In this document: positions 27,472 to 37,189 of the stretch, piece after piece
Numbering within the stretch: position 1 is the first letter of the stretch
How the letters are laid out: each line of letters opens with the position of its first letter
Origin: Flavobacteriaceae bacterium
GTDB taxonomy: Bacteria; Bacteroidota; Bacteroidia; Flavobacteriales; Flavobacteriaceae
NCBI GenBank assembly: GCA_029243245.1
Contig: JAQWSK010000016.1
Span: 248,001-312,000 of the forward strand
Direction: 5' to 3'
Length of the DNA: 64,000 nt
The notes under the pieces: generated by a model
Told to the model about the DNA's origin: nothing
The model's input: the letters and a program-made list of their open reading frames with translations, nothing else
The model's database searches: none
Program-made: the position numbers and the translations under genes

Positions 27472-28737
27472 TTAAGCAATTGCTTGCTTTAAATCTTCTA
27501 TTAAATCATCAGCGTTTTCAAGACCTACAGATAGACGAATTAGATCATTAGTTACTCCTGTAGTTTCCTGCTCCTCAGTAGAGAGTTGTTGATGAGTTGT
27601 ACTGGCTGGGTGAATTATTAAAGATTTTGAATCACCAATATTAGCCAACAATGAAAATATTTTTGTGTTATCCACAACTTTTTTTGCTGTATCAAAACCT
27701 CCTTTAAGACCAAAAGTAACTATTCCACTTTGACCTTTAGGTAAATATTTTTTTGCTAGCTTATTATATTTACTTGAAGACAAGCCAGGATAATTTACCC
27801 AAGACACTTCTTCCTGACTCTCAAGCCAAATAGCAATAATAAGTGCATTTGTAGAGTGTGCATCTATTCTAACTGGTAAAGTTTCTAATCCTTGAATAGT
27901 CTGGAAACTATTAAAAGGACTTGCAGCTCCTCCTAAATCTCTTAACCCTTCTACTCTTATTCTTGCAATAAAAGCAGCAGGCCCAAGTGCTTCATGATAA
28001 TTAAGTCCATGGTAGCTAGGAGATGGTTCATTAAATTCTGGAAATAATCCATTTCCATAATCAAAAGTACCTGCATCTATTATAATACCGCCCAGTGCAG
28101 TACCATTTCCATTAATATACTTAGTTGTTGAATGAATAACAATATTTGCTCCATATTTAATTGGGTTAAGCAAACAAGGTGTAGCTACAGTATTATCAAC
28201 AATAAAAGGAACCTTAGCCTGTTTTGAATGTTCAGAAATTGCTTGTAAATCAATAATATCCAGTTTTGGATTTCCAAGTGACTCAGCAAAAAAGGCTCTA
28301 GTATTTTCTTTAACTGCAGATTTAAAATTATTTGGATTATCCGGATCAACAAAAGTAGTTGTTATTCCAAATCTAGGAAGAGTATTATTCAACATGTTAT
28401 ATGTTCCTCCATATAAACTATTAGAAGCTACAATATGGTCTCCTGCTTTTAAAAGGATAAGTAGTGTTGTCGCAATAGCTGAAGTTCCTGAAGCAGTAGA
28501 TACTGCGGCAATTCCTCCTTCTAAGGCGGCTAATCTTTGTTCAAGAATATCATTTGTTGGATTATTTAGCCTTGTATAAATATATCCTGGCTCGGCTAAG
28601 GAAAATAACTTAGCAGCATGGTCTGTATCCTTAAACTCATATGATGTTGATTGATATATAGGAACAGCTCTTGTTCCCTGTGTTTGTTTGGTATCATGTC
28701 CTGCATGAAGTGCATTAGTTTCTATTTGAAAACTCAT
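27472..28737 (-). CDS. metY: O-acetylhomoserine sulfhydrylase
   Basis: PLP enzyme of the Cys/Met metabolism family that makes homocysteine directly from O-acetylhomoserine and sulfide. It has 421 residues, the length of MetY rather than the shorter cystathionine enzymes. Motifs are YIYTRLNNPTND, ASGTSAIATT, and the Schiff-base lysine in HSTTKYINGNGTALGG, with LIHPASTTHQQL near the end. It is 15 bp after metK and 13 bp before the metX-like gene. It bypasses the trans-sulfuration route. Confidence 0.95.
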   Translation of the reverse strand: MSFQIETNALHAGHDTKQTQGTRAVPIYQSTSYEFKDTDHAAKLFSLAEPGYIYTRLNNPTNDILEQRLAALEGGIAAVSTASGTSAIATTLLILLKAGDHIVASNSLYGGTYNMLNNTLPRFGITTTFVDPDNPNNFKSAVKENTRAFFAESLGNPKLDIIDLQAISEHSKQAKVPFIVDNTVATPCLLNPIKYGANIVIHSTTKYINGNGTALGGIIIDAGTFDYGNGLFPEFNEPSPSYHGLNYHEALGPAAFIARIRVEGLRDLGGAASPFNSFQTIQGLETLPVRIDAHSTNALIIAIWLESQEEVSWVNYPGLSSSKYNKLAKKYLPKGQSGIVTFGLKGGFDTAKKVVDNTKIFSLLANIGDSKSLIIHPASTTHQQLSTEEQETTGVTNDLIRLSVGLENADDLIEDLKQAIA

Positions 28738-28752
28738 AATTGAAATTTTTTT

Positions 28753-30012
28753 TTAATTTAGTTGAAATGTTTTTTTAATTTTATTTATATAATCTAATTT
28801 TTCCCAAGTGAATAATTCCACTTTTTTTGAAACCTTACCACTGTAAGGGGAATCAAAATTTTTAATTATTGTTCGAGGCGAGCGCCCCATATGACCATAT
28901 GCAGCTGTTTCAGAATAAATCGGATTTCTTAATTTTAATCTTTTCTCAATACCGTATGGTGTTAAATCAAATATTGTTGATAGCTTTTCTGAAATTTCAG
29001 AATCAGAAAAATTTACTTTTGACTTACCATAAGTGTCAACTAAAATTGAAGTTGGAGAAGATACTCCAATAGCATAACTCAATTGAATCATGACCTCATC
29101 CGCAACTCCTGCGGCTACAATATTTTTAGCAATATGTCTTGCTGCATATGCTGCTGATCTATCTACCTTACTAGGATCTTTTCCGCTAAAAGCTCCTCCT
29201 CCATGGCCACCTTTACCCCCATATGTGTCAACTATAATCTTTCGACCTGTCAAACCTGTATCTCCATGAGGTCCACCAATAACAAATTTTCCTGTAGGAT
29301 TAATGTGATATTTAATTGAATCATTTAATAATGATTTTATATGCTCTGATTGATTTTCAAAAACTTTAGGTATAACAATTTTAATCAGGTCAGATTTGAT
29401 TCTAGACAACATTGTATCATCATTAGAATCAAAAGAATCGTGTTGTGTAGAAACAACAATAGTATCAATTCTAATAGGTTTGTTATTATCATCGTATTCA
29501 ATTGTAACTTGTGATTTAGCGTCTGGTCTTAAATATTTAATATAAGTGTTATCTCTTCTGAAGTTTGCCAAAACCTTCAAAATTTGATGAGATAAATCTA
29601 AAGCCAAGGGTATATAATTATCCGTCTCATTACATGCGTACCCAAACATTATTCCTTGATCACCTGCTCCTTGATCTTGTTTGATATTTTTATCAACTCC
29701 TTGATTTATATCTTGTGACTGTTCATGAATTAGAGATATTACACCACAGGAATCTCCACTGAATTGATATTCTCCTTTTGTATATCCAATTTTATTTATA
29801 GTTCTTCTTGCTATATCTTGAACGTCAATATATGTATTACTCTTAACTTCTCCAGCCAATACAACTTGACCTGTTGTTACAAGTGTTTCACATGCTACTT
29901 TACTTTCTTGGTCAAAAGCAAGGAAATTATCTAAAAGTGCATCAGATATTTGATCAGCAACTTTATCGGGATGCCCCTCACTTACTGATTCAGATGTAAA
30001 AAAATATGACAT
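28753..30012 (-). CDS. metK: S-adenosylmethionine synthetase
   Basis: Makes SAM from methionine and ATP. From the ATG at 30012 it has 419 residues. Motifs are [29 protein letters not shown] and [17 protein letters not shown] (ATP and triphosphate binding). The frame is open to 30102, but those extra 30 codons lie inside the SAM-II aptamer and are not family sequence. It is the first gene of a methionine/SAM operon, and its own product is the ligand of the upstream riboswitch, giving direct feedback. Confidence 0.96.
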   Translation of the reverse strand: MSYFFTSESVSEGHPDKVADQISDALLDNFLAFDQESKVACETLVTTGQVVLAGEVKSNTYIDVQDIARRTINKIGYTKGEYQFSGDSCGVISLIHEQSQDINQGVDKNIKQDQGAGDQGIMFGYACNETDNYIPLALDLSHQILKVLANFRRDNTYIKYLRPDAKSQVTIEYDDNNKPIRIDTIVVSTQHDSFDSNDDTMLSRIKSDLIKIVIPKVFENQSEHIKSLLNDSIKYHINPTGKFVIGGPHGDTGLTGRKIIVDTYGGKGGHGGGAFSGKDPSKVDRSAAYAARHIAKNIVAAGVADEVMIQLSYAIGVSSPTSILVDTYGKSKVNFSDSEISEKLSTIFDLTPYGIEKRLKLRNPIYSETAAYGHMGRSPRTIIKNFDSPYSGKVSKKVELFTWEKLDYINKIKKTFQLN

Positions 30013-30028
30013 TATTATTTTGCTTTTT

Positions 30029-30040
30029 GGAAGGATTTGA
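30029..30040 (-). promoter_or_regulatory. Expression-platform arm of the metK leader
   Basis: On the minus strand TCAAATCCTTCC, perfectly complementary (12 bp) to GGAAGGATTTGA at 30110-30099 inside the SAM-II aptamer. It ends 16 nt before the metK ATG. Pairing of the two arms would dismantle the aptamer, so this is the likely switching helix. A small TCACA/TGTGA hairpin (30041-30052) lies just upstream of it. Confidence 0.7.
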
Positions 30041-30062
30041 TCACAAATGTGAGAAAAGCAAC

Positions 30063-30112
30063 ACTGCTTTAGCATTTTTTTATAGAGGCTGCAATCAGTC
30101 AAATCCTTCCTC
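30063..30112 (-). promoter_or_regulatory. SAM-II-type riboswitch aptamer upstream of metK
   Basis: A 50-nt pseudoknot that matches the SAM-II fold. P1 is GAGG (30112-30109) with CCTC (30088-30085). The loop contains GGATTTGACTGATTGCAG. The 3' part ATGCTAAAGCAGT contains the conserved GCTAAA block. The second helix forms between loop GCA and UGC, and between ACUG and CAGU, with the AUU / UAAAG segments in between as the expected ligand pocket. The known 52-nt metX aptamer has the same order: GAUUUAAC, AUUGCA, then GCUAAA. Its position before metK-metY agrees. P1 is only 4 bp. Confidence 0.85.
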
Positions 30113-30121
30113 GTTAGGCCG

Positions 30122-30152
30122 CAAATCTACAATTTATTTATTAAACAACAAA
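30122..30152 (-). promoter_or_regulatory. Promoter of the metK operon (TTTG-N19-TAGATTTG)
   Basis: On the minus strand, TTTG (30152-30149), 19 nt, then TAGATTTG (30129-30122). It is the same full consensus and spacing as in the trp and phe/tyr promoters. The aptamer starts about 10 nt downstream of the -7 element, so the RNA begins almost directly with the riboswitch. Confidence 0.8.
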
Positions 30153-30257
30153 ATTGATTTTTAAGACTTAATTACTGATTTTTAAATAAAAATATCTGTA
30201 TTTTGCATTATCTACGATTTAAAATAAATAATTAATCACAAAAACAAGTTTAACAAA

Positions 30258-30872
30258 ATGCAAGTATCTTTAGCTGGAAATATTGGGGCCGGAAAAACGA
30301 GCCTTACAGAACTTCTTGCCATTCATTATAAATGGGAGGCGAATTTTGAAGACGTAATTGACAACCCTTATTTAGATGATTTTTATAATCATATGGAAAG
30401 GTGGTCATTTAATCTTCAGATTTACTTTCTAAAAAGCAGGTTTAGCCAAATTTTACAAAACAAAAAATCAAACAAGACTGTTATTCAAGATAGAACCATT
30501 TATGAGGATGCTTTTATTTTTGCCCCTAACCTACATTCTATGGGATTAATGAATCAAAGAGATTTTCAAAATTATAGATCACTTTTTGAATTAATGGAAA
30601 GTACAGTTTCGCCGCCAGATTTGTTAATATATATTAGGAGTTCAATTCCAAACCTAGTCAGTAAAATTCATAAGAGAGGTCGTGAATTTGAAAACTCCAT
30701 AAGCATAGAATATTTAAGTAGATTAAACGAAAGGTATGAGGCTTGGATTTCAACTTATGATAAAGGAGAATTGTTAATAATAGATGTAGACAATATTGAT
30801 TTTGTTAATAATAAAGCAGATTTAAAAAATTTAATTCAAGAGGTTGATAAGAAATTATCTAAAATTGTTTAA
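30258..30872 (+). CDS. Deoxynucleoside kinase
   Basis: Phosphorylates deoxynucleosides (deoxyadenosine/deoxyguanosine type) for nucleotide salvage, using ATP. The P-loop is AGNIGAGKTSL at about residues 6-16. Downstream are IDNPYLDDFY, the base-stacking MERWSFNLQ and the catalytic QDRTIYEDA, then the lid RGREFENSISIEYL. The 204 residues match the bacterial dAK/dGK family. The substrate cannot be told from sequence alone. It is divergent from metK across the riboswitch region and convergent with hppA. Confidence 0.93.
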   Translation: MQVSLAGNIGAGKTSLTELLAIHYKWEANFEDVIDNPYLDDFYNHMERWSFNLQIYFLKSRFSQILQNKKSNKTVIQDRTIYEDAFIFAPNLHSMGLMNQRDFQNYRSLFELMESTVSPPDLLIYIRSSIPNLVSKIHKRGREFENSISIEYLSRLNERYEAWISTYDKGELLIIDVDNIDFVNNKADLKNLIQEVDKKLSKIV

Positions 30873-30888
30873 TGTTAAATAAAAACCA

Positions 30889-33270
30889 TTAATTTAAATC
30901 AAGCATTTCATCTATTTCAGGGGTGATTTCATCAACTGTCTTCCATACTTCATCTTCCGTACCAGAAATATTCACTTCTATAGCTGTTTTAACTTTTGAT
31001 TTTTCATCGTTAACAGCAGAGATTTTTACATAAAATGTTTCTTTAATATCTGTATCATTTTTATTTACTTTAAATTCATTATTTTCAAAATTTGCTTGTA
31101 ATGAAATAGAATTAGAATCATCATGACCACCCAAAAGAGGAGCAATTACTAACCCAACTAAACAGGTAAGTTTAATTAGAATATTCATTGATGGTCCAGA
31201 TGTGTCTTTAAAAGGATCACCGACCGTATCACCTGTAACCGCAGCTTTATGAGCATCAGAACCTTTAAAGGTCATTTCGCCATTTATTTCCACTCCAGCT
31301 TCAAAAGATTTTTTTGCATTATCCCAGGCTCCACCCGCATTGTTTTGAAAAATTGCCCACATAACACCACTAACACATACTCCTGCCATATAACCGCCTA
31401 ATGGTTCTGCTCCAAAGATCAAACCAATAGTCACCGGAGTGATTATCGTAATTAGACCTGGAAGTAGCATTTCTTTTAAGGCTGCTTTTGTTGAAATATC
31501 AACACACTTTGCATATTCAGGGGTTCCTGTTCCCTCCATAATACCAGGAATCTCTCTAAACTGTCTGCGAACTTCTTCAACCATTTCCATTGCTGCTTTT
31601 CCAACAGACTGCATTGCTAAAGCAGAAAAAACAACAGGTATCATTGCACCTACAAATAACATGGCTAATACATCCGCTTTGAAAATATTGATTCCATCAA
31701 TTCCTGTAAAAGTTACATAAGCTGCAAATAATGCTAATGCTGTTAAAGCTGCAGATGCAATTGCAAAACCTTTACCAACAGCAGCAGTAGTATTTCCTAC
31801 AGAATCTAGAATATCTGTTCTCTCTCTAACTTCTTTTGGAAGTTCACTCATTTCAGCAACTCCACCAGCATTATCAGCTATAGGTCCAAAAGCATCTATT
31901 GCTAATTGCATTGCTGTTGTTGCCATCATCGCAGAAGCAGCAAGAGCTACTCCATAAAAACCAGCAAGAGTATAAGAACCATATATTGCTGAAGCAAAAA
32001 GAATAACTGACGAAAACGTTGATTTCATTCCAACTGCTAAACCAGCAATTATATTTGTTGCAGCTCCAGTTGAACTGTTTTTAACTATATCAAGAACAGG
32101 TTTTTTCCCAAGACTTGTATAATATGCAGTTACCATAGATATTAAAGCTCCAACTGCAAGTCCAATACATGCTGCTCCAAACACATTCATAGAAGACACT
32201 TCTTTGTAGCCTTCCCCGAAAAACATCATATTCATTATTTCTGGAAGCATCCAATCAATTAAAAAGAAACTAGCAACTAAAGTTAATCCGATTGAGGCCC
32301 AATTACCTAGATCCAAAGCTGCTTGAACTTTTGATTCTTTAGCATCATTATCTGAAATTTTAACAAAAAAAGTTCCAATAATTGATGCTAAAATTCCTAC
32401 TCCAGCGATTACAACTGGAAGTAAAATAGGACCCATATTATTAAATGCGTCTGAATATTGTGTATCAACTGACATATCTCTTATTAGATAATTACCCAGA
32501 ACCATGGCAGCAAGTACTGTTGCTACATATGAACCAAATAAATCAGCGCCCATACCTGCAACATCTCCTACGTTATCTCCAACATTATCAGCTATAGTTG
32601 CTGGGTTACGTGGATCATCCTCTGGAATCCCAGCCTCTACTTTTCCAACTAAATCTGCTCCAACATCAGCAGCTTTGGTATATATTCCACCTCCGACGCG
32701 AGCAAAAAGAGCTATAGATTCAGCACCAAGAGAAAAACCAGCTAATGTTTCTAAAACAATGGTCATTTCGTCATAAAAAGATTTTGAACCTTCCATGAAT
32801 TGTGATATGAAAAACAAAAACAAAATTGTTAGACCGAAAACAGCTAATCCAGCTACTCCAAGTCCCATAACAGTTCCTCCTCCAAAGGAAACTTTTAGTG
32901 CTTTTGGTAGACTAGTTTTAGCCGCTTCTGCAGTTCTAGCATTAGCCTCTGTTGCTATTCGCATACCGATATTTCCTGCAAGAGCAGAAAAAACAGCTCC
33001 AATTATAAATGCTGGGACAATCATCCAACTAGTAGAACTCACTAAAATCGAAATACTATACAAAGCTATTGAAGCTATTATTACAAAAATCAAAAGAAGA
33101 CGATATTCGGCATGTAAAAAAGCTAAAGCACCTTCTTTAATAGAGGTTGAAATCTCTCGCATTCTTTCACTTCCAGGATCTTGTTTTCTAACCCAAATAG
33201 CTCTAAAAATCATGTAAACAAGGCCTACAAGAGAAAAGACTAGCGGTATATAAATTATATTCGATTCCAT
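30889..33270 (-). CDS. hppA: Membrane-bound pyrophosphatase, K+-dependent type
   Basis: Ion-pumping pyrophosphatase (793 residues, about 16 helices) that couples PPi hydrolysis to Na+ and/or H+ export. The substrate site is intact: [33 protein letters not shown] and the C-terminal [30 protein letters not shown] has Ala, not Lys, at the position that decides potassium dependence; this is the K+-dependent class, whose members usually pump Na+ (some Bacteroides enzymes pump both ions). A hydrophilic C-terminal tail of about 85 residues follows the last helix, longer than in the core family. Confidence 0.95.
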   Translation of the reverse strand: MESNIIYIPLVFSLVGLVYMIFRAIWVRKQDPGSERMREISTSIKEGALAFLHAEYRLLLIFVIIASIALYSISILVSSTSWMIVPAFIIGAVFSALAGNIGMRIATEANARTAEAAKTSLPKALKVSFGGGTVMGLGVAGLAVFGLTILFLFFISQFMEGSKSFYDEMTIVLETLAGFSLGAESIALFARVGGGIYTKAADVGADLVGKVEAGIPEDDPRNPATIADNVGDNVGDVAGMGADLFGSYVATVLAAMVLGNYLIRDMSVDTQYSDAFNNMGPILLPVVIAGVGILASIIGTFFVKISDNDAKESKVQAALDLGNWASIGLTLVASFFLIDWMLPEIMNMMFFGEGYKEVSSMNVFGAACIGLAVGALISMVTAYYTSLGKKPVLDIVKNSSTGAATNIIAGLAVGMKSTFSSVILFASAIYGSYTLAGFYGVALAASAMMATTAMQLAIDAFGPIADNAGGVAEMSELPKEVRERTDILDSVGNTTAAVGKGFAIASAALTALALFAAYVTFTGIDGINIFKADVLAMLFVGAMIPVVFSALAMQSVGKAAMEMVEEVRRQFREIPGIMEGTGTPEYAKCVDISTKAALKEMLLPGLITIITPVTIGLIFGAEPLGGYMAGVCVSGVMWAIFQNNAGGAWDNAKKSFEAGVEINGEMTFKGSDAHKAAVTGDTVGDPFKDTSGPSMNILIKLTCLVGLVIAPLLGGHDDSNSISLQANFENNEFKVNKNDTDIKETFYVKISAVNDEKSKVKTAIEVNISGTEDEVWKTVDEITPEIDEMLDLN

Positions 33271-33337
33271 AAAATAGTTTTTTAAGTTTTGTTTTCGCGC
33301 GTAAAAGTAATAATTACCTGTGACTTAAATAATGAAA

Positions 33338-34321
33338 TTAAGTATTATGATAAATAACTTTTTTAACTGCTTTGATTACATCTTCATGATTTGGGAGCCA
33401 CTCTTCTAAAAGAACAGGAGAAAAAGGAGCCGGAGTATCAGCAGTGTTTATTTTTTCTATTGGAGCATCTAAATAATCAAAAATTTGATTTTGAACCTGA
33501 TAAGTAATTTCAGTTGAAATATTTCCAAAAGGCCATGATTCCTCTAAAATTACTAATCTATTTGTTTTTTTTACAGATTCAAAAATCATATTATGATCCA
33601 TAGGTCTAATAGTTCTTAGATCTATAATTTCACAATCAATATTGTCTTTACTAAGTAATTCAGCGGCTTTATAAGCTTCTTTAATTATTTTACCATACGA
33701 AACAATTGTTACATCATTTCCTGGCCTTTTTATATCTGCAACTCCTATAGGTATAATATACTCACCTTCAGGCACCTCTCCTTTATCTCCATACATCTGT
33801 TCAGATTCCATAAATATTACAGGATCGTTATCTCTAATTGATGCCTTAAGTAGTCCTTTAGCATCATATGGATTAGATGGAACAATGACTTTCAATCCAG
33901 GTGTATTAGCATACCAATTATCAAAAGCCTGTGAATGTGTAGCCCCAAGCTGTCCTGCAGAACCAGTTGGACCTCTAAAGACTATTGGGCATGGAAATTG
34001 ACCTCCTGACATCTGTCTAATCTTTGCAGCATTATTTATAATTTGATCAATCCCGACTAACGCAAAATTAAATGTCATATATTCTATTATTGGACGGGCA
34101 CCAGTCATTGTTGAACCAACTCCTATACCAGAAAATCCGGCTTCTGATATAGGAGTGTCAATAATTCGTTTCTCACCAAATTCTTCCAACATGCCTTTTG
34201 AAGCTTTGTATGCACCATTATATTGAGCCACCTCCTCACCCATCAAATAAATGGTTTCATCTCGACGCATTTCTTCAGTCATTGCCTCAGCTATTGCCTG
34301 TCTAAATTGTATGATTTTCAT
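33338..34321 (-). CDS. pdhB: Pyruvate dehydrogenase E1 component, beta subunit
   Basis: Beta subunit of the thiamine-diphosphate-dependent E1 of pyruvate dehydrogenase (or a closely related 2-oxoacid dehydrogenase). It has 327 residues. Family blocks are YLMGEEVAQYNGAYKASKG, the ThDP-contacting Glu region, FRGPTGSAGQLGATHSQAFD and DLRTIRPMD. The alpha subunit and E2 are not adjacent, which is common in Flavobacteriia, where pdhB is often alone. A TAAATTTG -7 element lies 22 nt upstream of the start codon. Confidence 0.93.
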   Translation of the reverse strand: MKIIQFRQAIAEAMTEEMRRDETIYLMGEEVAQYNGAYKASKGMLEEFGEKRIIDTPISEAGFSGIGVGSTMTGARPIIEYMTFNFALVGIDQIINNAAKIRQMSGGQFPCPIVFRGPTGSAGQLGATHSQAFDNWYANTPGLKVIVPSNPYDAKGLLKASIRDNDPVIFMESEQMYGDKGEVPEGEYIIPIGVADIKRPGNDVTIVSYGKIIKEAYKAAELLSKDNIDCEIIDLRTIRPMDHNMIFESVKKTNRLVILEESWPFGNISTEITYQVQNQIFDYLDAPIEKINTADTPAPFSPVLLEEWLPNHEDVIKAVKKVIYHNT

Positions 34322-34343
34322 TTAAAGTAATTGATTAAGACTG

Positions 34344-34351
34344 CAAATTTA
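34344..34351 (-). promoter_or_regulatory. -7 promoter element of pdhB
   Basis: Minus-strand TAAATTTG, 22 nt upstream of the pdhB ATG. No TTTG is seen at the expected -33 distance. Confidence 0.45.
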
Positions 34352-34479
34352 AACATTTCATTCTGATTAAAACTCCCTGTTGATTATAGATTTTGATAAA
34401 CAAAACCTAAATTTATGTGATTTATGTACGATTTTAAATTTAGTTTCGTTGTAAATATTCTGAAACTAATTAAGTGAAA

Positions 34480-35094
34480 ATGAAATTAATAGAGCTTAAA
34501 ATTAAAGGTATTTCCTATAGTGAAACTCAATCAGGCGCTTATGCGCTTATACTAAGTGAAACTAATGGTAACAGAAAGTTGCCTGTTATAATTGGAGGAT
34601 TTGAAGCTCAAGCCATTGCAATTGCGTTAGAGAAAGAAATTAAACCATTAAGGCCTTTAACACATGATTTGTTTAAAAATTTTGCTGATTATTTTGATGT
34701 CATTATAAAAAAAGTAATTATTCACAAGTTAGTTGACGGAGTATTTTTTTCTAATCTAATATGTGAACGAAATAAAATTGAAGAAGTTATAGATGCAAGA
34801 ACTTCAGATGCAATTGCAATGGCTTTAAGATTTAAAGCTCCAATTTATATTTATGATTCTATTATAAAATCTGCTGGATTTACTGCAGCCATAAAAACAG
34901 AATCTAAAAAGCCTATTTCAGAAGATGGTTGGATCGAAAAAATTGTCAAACATCCAAAAAAAAATAAACTTCCTAAAAATATAGAAAGTTTTTCAACATC
35001 AAAGCTTAGAACTTTATTAAAAGAGCTTGTTGATAACGAAGACTATGAAAAAGCAGCAAAAATTCGTGATCTTATTTTAAAAAGAGGTTTTTAA
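34480..35094 (+). CDS. Bifunctional nuclease (BFN/DUF151) with UVR motif
   Basis: Protein of 204 residues with an N-terminal BFN/DUF151 domain (about 1-135: SGAYALILSETNGNRKLPVIIGGFEAQAI and the DARTSDAIAMALR block). The C-terminal UVR motif (about 168-203: LRTLLKELVDNEDYEKAAKIRD) is the UvrB/UvrC interaction type. BFN proteins have been reported as DNA/RNA nucleases, but the role in bacteria is poorly known. I use the ATG at 34480; the frame opens with GTG at 34474. It is followed by thyA, and the group with thyA and folA is a common flavobacterial neighbourhood. Confidence 0.88.
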   Translation: MKLIELKIKGISYSETQSGAYALILSETNGNRKLPVIIGGFEAQAIAIALEKEIKPLRPLTHDLFKNFADYFDVIIKKVIIHKLVDGVFFSNLICERNKIEEVIDARTSDAIAMALRFKAPIYIYDSIIKSAGFTAAIKTESKKPISEDGWIEKIVKHPKKNKLPKNIESFSTSKLRTLLKELVDNEDYEKAAKIRDLILKRGF

Positions 35095-35161
35095 ATTAAA
35101 GTATGTTCATTTTATCTTGATAACTGTTTATTATTTTTTTTAAACAGCTATCCATTCAATG

Positions 35162-35169
35162 TATATTTG
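35162..35169 (+). promoter_or_regulatory. -7 promoter element of thyA
   Basis: TATATTTG, 20 nt upstream of the thyA ATG at 35190; no TTTG at -33. An ACTGTTTA/TAAACAG inverted repeat lies just before it, without a following T-run, so I do not call it a terminator. Confidence 0.45.
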
Positions 35170-35189
35170 AAATATATTAAATTTTATTA

Positions 35190-36014
35190 ATGCAACAATA
35201 CATTGATCTTATACGTCATATTCAAAAAAATGGCATTAAAAAAACTGACAGAACTGGAACTGGAACAAAAAGTGTTTTTGGTTATCAAATGAGGTTTAAT
35301 CTAAGCAAAGGTTTCCCTCTACTAACTACAAAAAAAATTCATATAAAATCTGTAATACATGAATTGCTATGGTTCTTAAAAGGTGACACAAATATAAGTT
35401 ATCTTCAAGAAAATGGTGTAAGAATCTGGAATGAATGGGCTGATAAAAATGGAGAATTAGGACCTATTTATGGACATCAATGGAGAAATTGGAATAGTGA
35501 GGGTATTGATCAAATAAAACAGATGATTGAAACAATTAAAGTCAATCCTGATAGTCGTAGAATTATAATCAGTGCTTGGAACCCTAGTGTCATGCCAAAT
35601 ACTTCTGTTTCTTTTTCAGAAAACGTGGCCAATAACAAAGCTGCTCTTCCTCCTTGTCACACATTTTTTCAATGTTATATCTCTGATGGAAAACTATCCA
35701 TTCAGCTCTATCAAAGAAGTGCTGATGTTTTTTTAGGTGTTCCTTTCAATATAGCTTCATATGCTTTACTCGCAATAATGCTTTCACAGGTTACAGGATA
35801 TGAGCCCGGCGAATTTATTCACACTTTTGGAGATGCTCATATTTACACAAATCATAAAAATCAGATTAAAAAACAACTATCTAGGTCTCCAAGAAAACTT
35901 CCAAAAGTAAAATTAAACCCAAAAATTAAAAATCTTTTAGATTTTACATATGATGATATTGAAATAACTGATTATAACCCTTATCCATTAATAAAAGGAA
36001 CAGTTTCAATTTAA
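35190..36014 (+). CDS. thyA: Thymidylate synthase
   Basis: Folate-dependent methylation of dUMP to dTMP. The catalytic nucleophile is Cys156 in LPPCHTFFQ. Further motifs are DRTGTGT near the N-terminus, the phosphate-binding [20 protein letters not shown] and GDAHIYTNH. It has 274 residues with a short insertion before the catalytic Cys (about 134-150). Its dihydrofolate product is recycled by FolA encoded 1.2 kb downstream. The last 9 bp overlap the convergent aminotransferase gene. Confidence 0.97.
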   Translation: MQQYIDLIRHIQKNGIKKTDRTGTGTKSVFGYQMRFNLSKGFPLLTTKKIHIKSVIHELLWFLKGDTNISYLQENGVRIWNEWADKNGELGPIYGHQWRNWNSEGIDQIKQMIETIKVNPDSRRIIISAWNPSVMPNTSVSFSENVANNKAALPPCHTFFQCYISDGKLSIQLYQRSADVFLGVPFNIASYALLAIMLSQVTGYEPGEFIHTFGDAHIYTNHKNQIKKQLSRSPRKLPKVKLNPKIKNLLDFTYDDIEITDYNPYPLIKGTVSI

Positions 36015-37052
36015 TTTTTTAAGAACTTTAATTAAATTCTCAATCTCAGACTCGATGTTATAAAAATGGACAGCAACTCTAACTCCTTTTCCTCTTAATG
36101 AGCATCTAATTCCATTAGATAGAAGATTATAATAAAGATTTTTATCTCCTAAAATTGTAAATATACTTGAATGATCAGTTCTTTTTTCAACTATTGGATC
36201 TAATAAATTCAATTCTTTCAATTCTTCTCTAAGCAGAGTCGCTAAATGGTTTTTTATTTTAATAAGATTATTAAAATCATTGTTCTGTAAAAATTTAATT
36301 GAAAAATCAAGAGATGCAGATCCTAAAAAGTTTATATGACCTGCATAAACTTTCTCATAGATAATTTGTGAAGAACATTTTGTTTGATTTAAAAAATGTT
36401 CAGAAACTGATATGTATGCATTTCCAAAACCAGCTAATAGCCATTTATATCCACTTCCAATTATAACATCAAAAGGTGAATGATTAAAATCAAAAAAATC
36501 TGATCCCATAAATTGAGTTGAATCTCCAATAATAATAAGTGTAGGATGCTTCTGTTTAATTCTCTTTAAAATATTAAAATCCACTTTGATTCCAGATAAA
36601 AATTGTACAACCGATAATGCTAAAACACTATACTCTTTTTTATCTAATTGCTTTTCAATTTGAAGTTCAAAATCTGATGTTATAGGAACGTAATCAACTA
36701 AAAAATCTCTTTCAACAAGTCCTTCAAGAAGTGAATTATAATCATTTTCTAATGTTAATACTCTAGATCCTTTTGAAATAAGATCTAAAATATACCTATA
36801 GCCGGTCGAAAAGTTTGAAGTGATAAATGTGTTTGTTTTTGTAGAATTAATGAATGATGAAATTGTTGCTCTAAAATCATCAATCCTTTGACTACTATCA
36901 ATTTTAAACTCATCACCTTCTCTTAAATACTCCTTTTCTAAGCTATTTCTAAATTCAAATAATTGAGTTGACATAAGGCCTACATAAGGAGTATTTAAAT
37001 ATGTACAAGAATTTAAAACTGGGAAAAGAGAACGTATGGTGTTTTTCATCAA
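36006..37052 (-). CDS. Class V aminotransferase-fold PLP enzyme
   Basis: PLP-dependent protein of the class V aminotransferase/cysteine desulfurase fold, 348 residues. The PLP-binding Asp/Gln are likely in [12 protein letters not shown] and the Schiff-base lysine in [14 protein letters not shown]. The [14 protein letters not shown] and [16 protein letters not shown] blocks resemble the isopenicillin-N-epimerase/selenocysteine-lyase-like branch. No cysteine-desulfurase loop is seen. The substrate is unknown. It overlaps thyA tail to tail by 9 bp. A second ATG at 37049 is an equally good start. Confidence 0.8.
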   Translation of the reverse strand: MMKNTIRSLFPVLNSCTYLNTPYVGLMSTQLFEFRNSLEKEYLREGDEFKIDSSQRIDDFRATISSFINSTKTNTFITSNFSTGYRYILDLISKGSRVLTLENDYNSLLEGLVERDFLVDYVPITSDFELQIEKQLDKKEYSVLALSVVQFLSGIKVDFNILKRIKQKHPTLIIIGDSTQFMGSDFFDFNHSPFDVIIGSGYKWLLAGFGNAYISVSEHFLNQTKCSSQIIYEKVYAGHINFLGSASLDFSIKFLQNNDFNNLIKIKNHLATLLREELKELNLLDPIVEKRTDHSSIFTILGDKNLYYNLLSNGIRCSLRGKGVRVAVHFYNIESEIENLIKVLKKLN

Positions 37053-37189
37053 TAAAGCTTAATTTTGCGATGTAAAAATAGATATTTAAATAAATCTTTT
37101 ATTATTTAATAGTCAAAAAAAAATACTAATTAGATACTAAAATATTTAACTCCAAATTATTAATCAAAATTGATGATAAAACAGATTCT

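Noticed and set aside
32504-33217. Two long open frames antisense to hppA (90 and 140 codons)
   Set aside because: They mirror the codon pattern of hppA on the other strand, have Pro/Ala/Thr-rich low-complexity products and no start context; shadows.
35120-35152. ACTGTTTA/TAAACAG inverted repeat as terminator before thyA
   Set aside because: The T-run is in the loop and not after the stem, so it does not have terminator form.
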